A stretch of 20,833 nt of DNA from CAYXEN01 sp964464035 (GTDB taxonomy: Bacteria > Krumholzibacteriota > Krumholzibacteriia > WVZY01): contig CAYXEN010000050.1 of assembly GCA_964464035.1 (NCBI GenBank), positions 1 to 20,833 on the forward strand, given 5' to 3'. This document shows, piece by piece, positions 1-6,864 of the stretch (positions within the stretch are counted from its first letter, which is position 1; every line of letters begins with the position of its first letter). Below the pieces are notes generated by a model. It worked only from the letters and a program-made list of their open reading frames with translations, had not been told where the DNA came from and did not search any database. A program made the position numbers and the translations under genes.

Positions 1-2
1 AA

Positions 3-317
3 GACAGCTTTAATGGTGTAAAAATCGTCTCGGATGTGATAAAAGGATGTTCTCCCGCTTACCTGCGGAGCCTGGCGGCTTCGTTCAAGGGGGCGGAGAA
101 GTCGATTGCCGTCTTCGTGTCGGAAGACGGACTGCTGGTGGGCAATGCTTCGTCCGATCTCGAGATCGATCTGGCCGGGATCGTTCTTGCGAAGGCCGGG
201 CCGCTCGGCGCCAAGGGGGGTGGTTCCGGAGGCTTCGTGAACGTTGTGTTGCCGCCGTCGGCAAAGTTCCCGGTGTTCTTGGAAGAGGTACGTGAAGATG
301 TCAAGAAACGTTTGTAA
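3..317 (+). CDS. alaS: Alanyl-tRNA synthetase C-terminal part (DHHA1 domain), 5' end outside the window
   Basis: The open frame runs in from the left edge (first complete codon at base 3) and stops at TAA 315-317, so only about 104 C-terminal residues are visible. They match the DHHA1 domain that ends AlaS: a GVKIVSDV strand, the segment LRSLAASFKG, the strand pair IAVFVSEDGLLVGNASSD, and the glycine-rich GAKGGGSGG loop that corresponds to the GGKGGGRPDMAQ motif of AlaS. In AlaS this C-Ala domain helps bind the elbow of tRNA-Ala and couples aminoacylation to editing. The loop here departs from the usual RPDMAQ continuation, so a free-standing DHHA1/AlaX-type or DHH-family protein cannot be excluded without the upstream sequence. 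The GTG at 36 is an internal codon, not a start. The gene end overlaps the next gene by 20 bases. Confidence 0.7.
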   Translation, partial: DSFNGVKIVSDVIKGCSPAYLRSLAASFKGAEKSIAVFVSEDGLLVGNASSDLEIDLAGIVLAKAGPLGAKGGGSGGFVNVVLPPSAKFPVFLEEVREDVKKRL

Positions 318-1044
318 GCTTATCGCGGTCTTGGGCGTGATCATCCCGGGGGCCGTCACCTCCGGCGCGCCGAAAAAGGTTTCGTCGGGAGCCGAGGTCA
401 CGGCGCGTTTCGAGGGGGCGTACGAGATCTTCCAGCTGGACAAGAAGATCGGCACCGAGAAGTTCACGAAGGTAGTCCATGACGACAACACGGTAGAGTT
501 CACATCACAATCGTCCCTGAGCTTTTCGGGCAGAGACACTTTCAAGGAGAAGACATCGCTCGTCCTTCAGGAGGATTCCTATTTTCCCAGGAAGTACCGG
601 TCGGAGAAGATAGCCAGGGGGTTCGTGCAGGAGATCACGCTGGAGATGATCGCCAACGTGGCGAACATAAGGACGGCGACGACCAGGGATACGTCGGCGG
701 AGATGAGAGCCTTCTCAACCGGGTCCATATGTCTCGAGGGCGGCCTGGCCTACCAGTTCGAACAGGTAGTGAGGCGTTACGATTCGTCCCGCGGCGGCAA
801 GCAGAGAGTTCTGTTTTTCGACCCCATCAGCAAGAAAGAGGGTTCACTCACCATCGAAGCGGTCGCGACCGTCGATACCACCCTTGCGGGCAAGAAACAA
901 TCCGTCACCGTCTATTCGATCACGAAGAATCCCGGCGGAGCGATGAAGGTGTACGCGGACAAGAAGAACAACGTCCTGCGCGTCGTCGACGACTTGCAGA
1001 AGATGAGATTCGTTCTTTCATATTTCTCCCGATTGTTTCCATGA
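298..1044 (+). CDS. Exported protein of unknown function
   Basis: This encodes 248 residues from ATG 298, preceded by GGAAGAGG. The open frame extends upstream, but the extra residues are an out-of-frame reading of alaS, whereas ATG 298 gives a typical signal peptide: basic MSRNVCK, a hydrophobic stretch of about 12 residues, then a likely cleavage region near TSGA (residues 20-24). The mature part has no membrane segments and alternates short polar and hydrophobic strands (for example YEIFQLDKKIGTEKFTK and TVEFTSQSSLSFSG), which suggests a beta-rich periplasmic or envelope protein. The general pattern recalls DUF3108/DUF6134-like periplasmic beta proteins, but I cannot assign it to a family. 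It starts inside the end of alaS, and its TGA overlaps the next start as ATGA. Translation of all three genes is therefore probably coupled. Confidence 0.75.
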   Translation: MSRNVCKLIAVLGVIIPGAVTSGAPKKVSSGAEVTARFEGAYEIFQLDKKIGTEKFTKVVHDDNTVEFTSQSSLSFSGRDTFKEKTSLVLQEDSYFPRKYRSEKIARGFVQEITLEMIANVANIRTATTRDTSAEMRAFSTGSICLEGGLAYQFEQVVRRYDSSRGGKQRVLFFDPISKKEGSLTIEAVATVDTTLAGKKQSVTVYSITKNPGGAMKVYADKKNNVLRVVDDLQKMRFVLSYFSRLFP

Positions 1045-2303
1045 AACTTCACTGGAAAATCCTGATCGGCATGATCGCCGGAGCAATCGTCGGGATCCTC
1101 ATCAACGGCACTTCTCCTCTTGCATCTCTGCCCGGGATCGGTATCGTCGCCCGCCCCGTTTCCTTCGTTTTTTCTCCCCTGGTGGAACCCGCCGGGGAAA
1201 TCTTCATCAAGCTCCTCAAGATGCTGATCGTTCCACTCATCCTGGCCTCCATGGTGATGGGTGTGGCGAAAGTCGGGGACGTGAGGAAGCTCGGGCGGAT
1301 TGGAGGCAGGACGTTTCTGTACTACTTGACCACCACTTGGGCCTCGGTCATCGTGGGACTCCTGCTCGTCAACGTGATCAGGCCCGGCATGGGCGCTCCC
1401 GTGATCAACGCCGAGATACCATCCGGGGCCGCGACGGCGGTGACGGTGAAGAGCATCATATTGAACATGATTCCCGACAATCCCTTTCGCTCGATGGCCG
1501 AAATGGAGATACTGCCGATCATCGTCTTCTCGCTCTTCCTGGGATCGATCCTCACCACCATCGGAGAGAAGGGGCGCGCGCTCATCGATTTTTTCGATTC
1601 CCTGAACTCCGCGATGATGAAGTTGACCGATGTGATCATCCGCCTCGCTCCGCTCGGAGTGTTCGCGCTCATAGCCTCGGTAACGGCGAAGACGGGCCCC
1701 GGCATCTTCGCCAACCTCGGCAAGTACATGCTCACCGTTCTCGCCGGCCTGGCCGTGCATGCTTTCGTCACCCTTCCCCTCCTCTTGAGAATCATGGGAA
1801 AGGCTTCGCCGTTTCGTTTCTTCACGCGGGTCACGCCGGCCCTCACCACCGCCTTTTCCACTGCGAGCAGCAGCGCCACCCTGCCTCTCACGATGGATTG
1901 CATGGAGAGACAGGCGGGGATCAAGAGCAGGATATCGAGTTTCGTCCTTCCTCTCGGCGCCACCATAAACATGGACGGCACGGCCCTCTACGAATCGGTG
2001 GCCGCCGTCTTCATCGCGCAGGTCTACGGCATCGACCTGGGATTCCAGCAGCAACTCGTGATTTTCATGACCGCGACCCTGGCCGCCATCGGCGCCGCGG
2101 GCATTCCCAGCGCAGGTCTCGTGACCATGGCGATTGTTCTCAAAGCGGTGGGGTTGCCGCTGGAGGGAATCGGGATGATCCTCGCCGTGGATCGTGTTCT
2201 CGACATGTGCCGGACCACGGTGAACGTTTGGGGCGACGCCGTGGGGTGCGCCGTCGTGTCGAGACTGGAAGGCGAGGAGACGCCGGAAGCGATAAAAGGG
2301 TGA
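1041..2303 (+). CDS. Sodium/proton-dicarboxylate or acidic amino acid symporter (GltT/GltP/DctA family)
   Basis: A 420-residue inner-membrane secondary transporter of the usual length for the DAACS/SLC1 family. The start ATG 1041 overlaps the previous TGA. The frame is open further upstream, but MKLHWKILIGMIAG is the typical family N-terminus. Hallmarks are the serine-rich HP1 tip (SSSATLP, residues 276-282), the NMDGT cation-binding motif of TM7 (310-314), the HP2 segment GIPSAGLVT, and the TM8 motif DMCRTTVNVWGD (from residue 388). R391 occupies the position that in the archaeal homologue GltPh (R397) binds the side-chain carboxylate, and the following Asn and Asp are kept. This points to acidic amino acids or C4-dicarboxylates rather than neutral amino acids. 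The exact substrate and coupling ion cannot be read from the sequence. It ends 84 bases before a convergent gene. Confidence 0.95.
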   Translation: MKLHWKILIGMIAGAIVGILINGTSPLASLPGIGIVARPVSFVFSPLVEPAGEIFIKLLKMLIVPLILASMVMGVAKVGDVRKLGRIGGRTFLYYLTTTWASVIVGLLLVNVIRPGMGAPVINAEIPSGAATAVTVKSIILNMIPDNPFRSMAEMEILPIIVFSLFLGSILTTIGEKGRALIDFFDSLNSAMMKLTDVIIRLAPLGVFALIASVTAKTGPGIFANLGKYMLTVLAGLAVHAFVTLPLLLRIMGKASPFRFFTRVTPALTTAFSTASSSATLPLTMDCMERQAGIKSRISSFVLPLGATINMDGTALYESVAAVFIAQVYGIDLGFQQQLVIFMTATLAAIGAAGIPSAGLVTMAIVLKAVGLPLEGIGMILAVDRVLDMCRTTVNVWGDAVGCAVVSRLEGEETPEAIKG

Positions 2304-2323
2304 GGAATCGTCTTCGGGAAATC

Positions 2324-2341
2324 GATCCCGGCGGCGGGGTC
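2324..2341. terminator. Possible weak hairpin between convergent genes
   Basis: GATCCCG and CGGGGTC form a 7-bp stem (one G-T wobble) around a GCGG loop, in the 84-base gap between two converging genes. No T-run follows on either strand, so it is not a classical intrinsic terminator. The position is the main argument for it. Confidence 0.25.
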
Positions 2342-2387
2342 ATCGATCGAACTTGGATTGCGTGGCGGGGCGACGACCTCGGCCCCT

Positions 2388-3947
2388 TCAGAGCAGGATC
2401 CGATTTTCCTCCGAGCGATCCTCCCCGATGCTGCTCACCCGCACCGCGGCCCTCTGCCCGACCGGGCACTTGTACTCGCATATTCCGCATCCAGTGCAGA
2501 TCTTCGGGTCTATCACGGGCTTCTTGATTTCGACCGGGCCGTCCGCGGTCTCGACCGTTTCCCTTTCGAAAGTTATCGCCTTGGGATCGGTCGGGCAGTG
2601 TTCTTCACATACGATGCAGTTCAGGTGGAAGGCATAGGGAAGACATCGGTTTATGTCGATGAAAGCGAGACCGATCTTTCTCTTTTTCTTCGTTTCCGGA
2701 TCCAATCGCTCGATCGCCTGGGTCGGACAAACCTGTCCGCAAAGCGTGCAATTGTATTCGCAGTACCCGATGCGAAAATCGAAGACGGGCGACCAGATCC
2801 CTTCGAATCCCGCCTGGAGGAACGTGGGTTGAAGCCCGTTGGTGATGCACACCTTCATGCACTCGCCGCACTTTACGCAGCGGCGGAGGAACTCGTCTTC
2901 GCCGAGCGAGCCGGGGGGCCTCACCAGGTCCGCGTTTCCCGTCTTGCCGACCGGGTTCAACCGCAGGAGCAACAACGACCCCACTGCAGCGACGGCTGAA
3001 CCCAACACGTACCTTCGCTCCAGGTCCGTCCGGTGCATGCCCGGCTCCGGGCGCCCGAATTCGAAGGAGATGGCATGGATCGGGCACGTGTCACGGCAGT
3101 TCATGCAGAGGACGCACTCCGAGCCTCGCCACGGGCTCGATGGCTCGGGCCTCGCGCCCGCGTTGCAAGTAGTCATGCAGAGTCTGCACTCGTCGCACGA
3201 GTCGGGTTCGAGCCGGTGATTCAACAGGGAGAAACGACCGACAAGCGCCAGCAAGGCCCCGAGCGGGCAGATGAACCGGCACCAGAAACGTTTTCGCAGG
3301 AAATTCAGCGCCAGCACGACTGCGAGGAGTGCTCCTATGAGCGAAGCCTGCACGAAGAACGGTTGCCGGAAAGACAGGACGTGCAATTCGAGCGAGTCGA
3401 GCAGCGTTCCCGCGGCATCGTTCAAGCCGGGGATCCCGAGGTCGTATACGGCGCCGAGGACGGCGCGGGCGAGAAGATTCACCGCGGGCATCACCGCCAG
3501 GGCGAAGGAACGTATGACGAGCGAGATGGGATCGAGAATTCCTACCAGGTGCAACCCGAAGATCGAAGCGGCCAGGACGAATGCGAGCACGTAGTACTTG
3601 ACCTTGGTTCCCACCGCATCGAGCCTCGTCGGCGAAGCGGCCGTCCTCTTGAACGATCCGGCGAAGTCGTTCAGCGCCCCCAGGGGGCAGACCCATCCGC
3701 AAAACACCCTGCCGAGCACAAGGGTCGCCGCGACGACGACAAGACTCCACAGGAGGGCTTTCACCAGGGCGTGGGAGGAGAGAAGAGTGGTGAGGAGTAT
3801 GAGAGGATCCAGTTGCAGGAAGATCCTGACCGGGTAGGCTATGACATCGCGTCCGTGGTATTCCGTTCTCGCAAGAAGAACGATGAAAGCGGCGAAGAAA
3901 ACCGCTTGCGTCACGATCCTGGCGAGTCTCAACTTGGAAACGCTCAC
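2388..3947 (-). CDS. Membrane-bound polyferredoxin, NapH-like/NapG-like fusion
   Basis: 519 residues starting at GTG 3947. The N-terminal half is NapH/NosR/CcoG-like. It has membrane helices near 10-27, 60-80, 115-135 and 197-217 and two CxxxCPLGA signatures (C83/C87 and C223/C227). Ferredoxin-type cysteine groups follow at 251/254/257/261, 278/281/284/288, 357/360/363/367, 396/400/403/407, 435/444/447/451 and 484/487/490/494. The fifth has the long C-x8-C spacing seen in NapG/MauM proteins, and the first and third lack the proline after the last cysteine. A hydrophobic segment at 311-330 separates the NapH-like and NapG-like halves. The family passes electrons between the quinone pool and periplasmic or cytoplasmic partners. 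No terminal reductase lies nearby, so the partner is unknown. It is downstream of the DUF362 gene on the same strand by 31 bases and is probably cotranscribed with it. Confidence 0.9.
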   Translation of the reverse strand: MSVSKLRLARIVTQAVFFAAFIVLLARTEYHGRDVIAYPVRIFLQLDPLILLTTLLSSHALVKALLWSLVVVAATLVLGRVFCGWVCPLGALNDFAGSFKRTAASPTRLDAVGTKVKYYVLAFVLAASIFGLHLVGILDPISLVIRSFALAVMPAVNLLARAVLGAVYDLGIPGLNDAAGTLLDSLELHVLSFRQPFFVQASLIGALLAVVLALNFLRKRFWCRFICPLGALLALVGRFSLLNHRLEPDSCDECRLCMTTCNAGARPEPSSPWRGSECVLCMNCRDTCPIHAISFEFGRPEPGMHRTDLERRYVLGSAVAAVGSLLLLRLNPVGKTGNADLVRPPGSLGEDEFLRRCVKCGECMKVCITNGLQPTFLQAGFEGIWSPVFDFRIGYCEYNCTLCGQVCPTQAIERLDPETKKKRKIGLAFIDINRCLPYAFHLNCIVCEEHCPTDPKAITFERETVETADGPVEIKKPVIDPKICTGCGICEYKCPVGQRAAVRVSSIGEDRSEENRILL

Positions 3948-3978
3948 GATACCACTCGTTTCACCGAAAGCTCGGGTT

Positions 3979-4872
3979 TCAAATAGTTTTCTCGATCACG
4001 TCGACCTCGCCGAGATCCGATTCGCCGAGCCCTCGGGCCCGGGCTTCCCGCAGGTAGGGAAGGTCGCTGCCCTCGATTTCGAAGAGGGTGGCGCCGAACG
4101 AATCCAAGGCCACCTGATCCGTCGATGCAGCCACGGTGCGCGCAACCTTGACGTCCTCGAGACTTCCTCCCTGGGGACCGTTCGCCACGAGGATTCGGTA
4201 TGCGTCTAGCACCACGAGCACGGGCCTGAAGAATCCGGCCAGGTCGACTATGTTCTTGTGAATCTGTTGATGAAGAAGGTTCCTCCTGCCGCCGACGAGC
4301 CCCATGAGATTCTTTATGCCCATAGTCAGCCCCGCAAGGGAGTGATGCTTGGCGACGGGCACGTTGATGATCTTGTCCGCTTCGATCGCTTCGCGATGGA
4401 CGAGCCATTCCTTCAGGACTTCGCCGCCTATCCGGGTTTTCTTGAAGTCCCGTTCAGACGTGAAGAAAACCTCGGCCCCCGCCCTCCGGGCGGCTTCGGC
4501 TACGCCGCTTCTCTCGTATGCCCTTCGGGCGGAATTGCATGTATTGTCGAAGACCTTGACCTTGGCGGCTCCGGCGCCGTAGGCGAGTTTCACCACCTCG
4601 GAGACCACATCCGGGTTCGTGTTCGCGGCCTGAGACGGCGTTCTGTCCCAGGACATGTTCGGTTTGACCACGACGACGTCGCCGCGCGAGACGAAAGCCG
4701 CCATCCCTCCGAGCATGTTCACGGCTTCGGCGGTCATGCGGGCGGGATCGTCCCCCCTCACCACGGCCAGCAGCGGTTTTCGAACGGGGGCGGCGAAAAG
4801 GTCTTCCGGTGAAATGAACCTCGAACCGATAAGCCCCGCTCCCAGCGCTCTTATGAATTCTCTTCTCTTCAT
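3979..4872 (-). CDS. DUF362 domain protein with Tat-type leader
   Basis: 297 residues. The N-terminus MKRREFIRALGAG carries a twin arginine followed by a hydrophobic stretch and a probable cleavage site near FAAP, so export by the Tat pathway is likely. The rest is a DUF362 domain: VVVKPNMSWDR, a TNPDVVSEVVKLAYGAGA segment, VFDNTCNSARRAYERSG, INVPVAKHHSLAGLTMGIKNLMGLV, and LVVLDAYRILVANGP. DUF362 proteins are often fused to, or encoded beside, 4Fe-4S ferredoxins. Their biochemical role is not established. A Tat leader usually marks a protein that folds or takes a cofactor before export. It is the first gene of a two-gene unit with the membrane polyferredoxin, which suggests an envelope electron-transfer module. 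No ferredoxin domain is present in this protein itself. Confidence 0.88.
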   Translation of the reverse strand: MKRREFIRALGAGLIGSRFISPEDLFAAPVRKPLLAVVRGDDPARMTAEAVNMLGGMAAFVSRGDVVVVKPNMSWDRTPSQAANTNPDVVSEVVKLAYGAGAAKVKVFDNTCNSARRAYERSGVAEAARRAGAEVFFTSERDFKKTRIGGEVLKEWLVHREAIEADKIINVPVAKHHSLAGLTMGIKNLMGLVGGRRNLLHQQIHKNIVDLAGFFRPVLVVLDAYRILVANGPQGGSLEDVKVARTVAASTDQVALDSFGATLFEIEGSDLPYLREARARGLGESDLGEVDVIEKTI

Positions 4873-4944
4873 GGGACGAAAGCGAACGGGTCGCCGCGAA
4901 CCGGACGGCCGCGGCGGTGTATAAGACGGCTGTGAACCGGCCTC

Positions 4945-4958
4945 GATGCCACGGCATC
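4945..4958. promoter_or_regulatory. Short inverted repeat upstream of the 4964-4992 promoter
   Basis: GATGCC and GGCATC form a perfect 6+2+6 palindrome five bases upstream of the -35 hexamer, in the intergenic region between divergent genes. The position suits an operator or activator site for either gene. With only 12 paired bases, chance is a real alternative. Confidence 0.3.
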
Positions 4959-4963
4959 AACTG

Positions 4964-4992
4964 TTGCAATAGGGTGCATCAGATATTATAAT
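4964..4992 (+). promoter_or_regulatory. Sigma-70-type promoter for the metallopeptidase-Nudix pair
   Basis: TTGCAA (4964-4969), a 17-base spacer and a perfect TATAAT (4987-4992). This places transcription start near 4999 and gives a leader of about 38 bases before ATG 5037. A strong AAGGAGG Shine-Dalgarno lies about 10 bases before that ATG. This is the best promoter match in the window. Confidence 0.75.
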
Positions 4993-5036
4993 GCAAGACT
5001 TCGGCGGTCCGCAATCACAAGGAGGAAAATCGATTC

Positions 5037-6326
5037 ATGAAAAAAGGCGGATTCCTTCGGCTTTGTGCCTTCACCGCGCTCGTTCTTGCATCATGGTTCC
5101 CGTATGGATGCAGCAAGGACGAGGTTGCTTACGATACGAATCTTCTCTCCAATCCGTCTTTCGAGGAGGCGAAGGGCGGTATCCCCAAGGGGTGGCACCT
5201 CGACAGTTTCCATGGGCTGAAGGGTGAAAAGGAAGTGGCGTACGGGGTGACCGACGAGGAGGCATTCGAGGGAAAGAAGTCTTTTTTCTTCCGCGGGGAA
5301 AGCGACACCAAGCGCTGGTATGTTCTCTCCCAGGAAGTGAAAGTATCCGGAGTGAGTCACGTCCGCTTGAGAGGCGCCATGAAACTCAAGGGTGTGCACC
5401 GAATGAAAGGGCAGTATTCGTATTGCAATTTCTTTCTCACCTTCTTCGACGAGAACCACAATCGTTTCCAGGAGATGAGGTTCGCCGACAAGAGGACCCT
5501 GCTCCGCAGGGGCACCAGGAGTTGGTTCATCGAGGACGACGTCTTCAGGGTTCCCAAGCGCACGAAGTACATAGTCGTCGGATGTGTTCTCGGAATGAAC
5601 GGAACAGTCTGGTTCGACGACTTGAGTCTCATGGTCCCCAAGCCTCCTGACTGGATCAAGCAATCCACCCAGAACTTCGACTTCTATGCGTTGCCGGAGA
5701 GGGAATTCCCCAAAGGCGCGATGGAACGCCAGCAACAGATCTTCGACTGGTATTGCAACAAGCTGGGGATAAAGAGCGACGTCCGCATATCCTACTACCT
5801 CTACCCGGATACGGCGACCATCAGGGAGATGATGAGCCTGAAGGGAGTGCAGTACATCAGCTGGGACGATAGGGAGATCCACACCCTGGACCCGATCGAC
5901 GAGCACGAGGTAGTGCATTTCATCACCGATCCATACGGCAAACCTCCTCGTTTCATAGCCGAGGGAAGTGCCTTCTACTTGATTGCGGAGCTCGAGGGCG
6001 AACCGGTGCACGAAAGCGCGGCCCGCCTGCTCGCGAGAAACCGCTTGCCCACGCTTACCGCCTGCCTCAATTACGGGGACATGGTCAAGATCCCGGTGCG
6101 GTTCGTTTTTCCCGCGGCCAAGTCGTTCGTCGGGTACTTGTTCGAAATCTGGGGGCCGGAAAGGATGCTGGAACTGTTCAACAAGGCGAACGGCACCAAC
6201 AGCTATCCGACGTTCGCGGAAGCCTTCAAGCAGGTCTACAAGATCCCGCTTGATGAAGTGGAAGGCCGCTGGCGGCGGTTCCTGGCCAAGAGAATCGTAG
6301 TGAAGCCGGACACGACGGAGAATTGA
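5037..6326 (+). CDS. Probable lipoprotein: CBM-like N-domain plus gluzincin-type metallopeptidase domain
   Basis: 429 residues from ATG 5037, behind a strong AAGGAGG. The leader MKKGGFLRL plus a hydrophobic run ends at PYGC (C25). This is an imperfect lipobox, but the following SKDE suits a lipoprotein. Residues about 35-200 begin with NPSFEEAKGGIPKGW, the usual opening of CBM4/9-type jelly-roll modules, and end with VWFDDLSL, the usual close. Residues about 215-420 look like a peptidase_MA-type domain: HEVVH at 290-294 (HExxH, two zinc ligands and the catalytic Glu) and E309 in FIAEGSAFY as the likely third ligand, then a helical C-terminus. The spacing from HEVVH to E309 is shorter than in thermolysin or M1 enzymes. 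The substrate is unknown; the N-domain could bind glycans or other envelope partners. The Nudix gene follows after one base. Confidence 0.75.
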   Translation: MKKGGFLRLCAFTALVLASWFPYGCSKDEVAYDTNLLSNPSFEEAKGGIPKGWHLDSFHGLKGEKEVAYGVTDEEAFEGKKSFFFRGESDTKRWYVLSQEVKVSGVSHVRLRGAMKLKGVHRMKGQYSYCNFFLTFFDENHNRFQEMRFADKRTLLRRGTRSWFIEDDVFRVPKRTKYIVVGCVLGMNGTVWFDDLSLMVPKPPDWIKQSTQNFDFYALPEREFPKGAMERQQQIFDWYCNKLGIKSDVRISYYLYPDTATIREMMSLKGVQYISWDDREIHTLDPIDEHEVVHFITDPYGKPPRFIAEGSAFYLIAELEGEPVHESAARLLARNRLPTLTACLNYGDMVKIPVRFVFPAAKSFVGYLFEIWGPERMLELFNKANGTNSYPTFAEAFKQVYKIPLDEVEGRWRRFLAKRIVVKPDTTEN

Positions 6327-6327
6327 C

Positions 6328-6864
6328 ATGAGGGTTTTCAAGTTCTGCCCGCTCTGTGCGCATCCGCTTGAAGAAGAATTCATCGACCACAAGGTCCGGG
6401 CCCGTTGCCCGTCGTGTGATTTCGTGAATTACATGAACCCGGCCCCGGCTGCAGGCGTGATTCTCGTCGAGGATGGAAAAGTGCTCTTGGTCAGAAGAAA
6501 GTTCGAACCGAAACGGGGGATGTGGTCGATTCCGGCCGGATTCATAGAAGCCGACGAAGACGTGCGCGAGTGCGCGGTACGCGAGATGAAGGAGGAAACC
6601 AACCTGGACGTCGAGCTGGATGAACTCTTCGATGTCTACTCGGCGTTCGACGACCCGAGGACCTCGGCCCTGCTCGTTCTCTTCACTGGGCGCCGCACCG
6701 GCGGGGAGCTGGTATGCGGAGACGATGCAAGCGAGGCCGGCTTCTTTCCCCTCGAGGATCTTCCCGAGGAGATCGCATTCCGGGCGCACAGAAAGGCGCT
6801 CGAGGAAGCGGGGGAAAGGTTGGCTCGTCGATCCCCGCTCAATCGCCGGGAACGACGACCGTGA
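6328..6864 (+). CDS. Nudix hydrolase with N-terminal zinc ribbon
   Basis: 178 residues starting one base after the preceding TGA. Residues 7-31 hold two CxxC knuckles (CPLC and CPSC), a Nudix_N_2-type zinc ribbon. The Nudix fold follows with PAAGVILVEDGKVLLVRR, WSIPAGFIEADEDV and the Nudix box running from GFIEADE to REMKEETNL. The acidic residues that bind divalent metal are all present, while the usual glycine late in the box is Asn, as in several ADP-ribose or NADH pyrophosphatase-like members. The enzyme should cleave a nucleoside diphosphate linked to another moiety. The substrate cannot be told from the sequence, although zinc-ribbon members often act on ADP-ribose or NAD-type compounds. 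Translation is probably coupled to the metallopeptidase. The 3' end overlaps the convergent HEAT-cyclophilin gene by 26 bases. Confidence 0.92.
   Translation: MRVFKFCPLCAHPLEEEFIDHKVRARCPSCDFVNYMNPAPAAGVILVEDGKVLLVRRKFEPKRGMWSIPAGFIEADEDVRECAVREMKEETNLDVELDELFDVYSAFDDPRTSALLVLFTGRRTGGELVCGDDASEAGFFPLEDLPEEIAFRAHRKALEEAGERLARRSPLNRRERRP

Noticed and set aside
912..2054. A 380-codon open frame on the minus strand opposite the symporter gene.
   Set aside because: It is highly charged, low in complexity and antisense to a well-conserved transporter.
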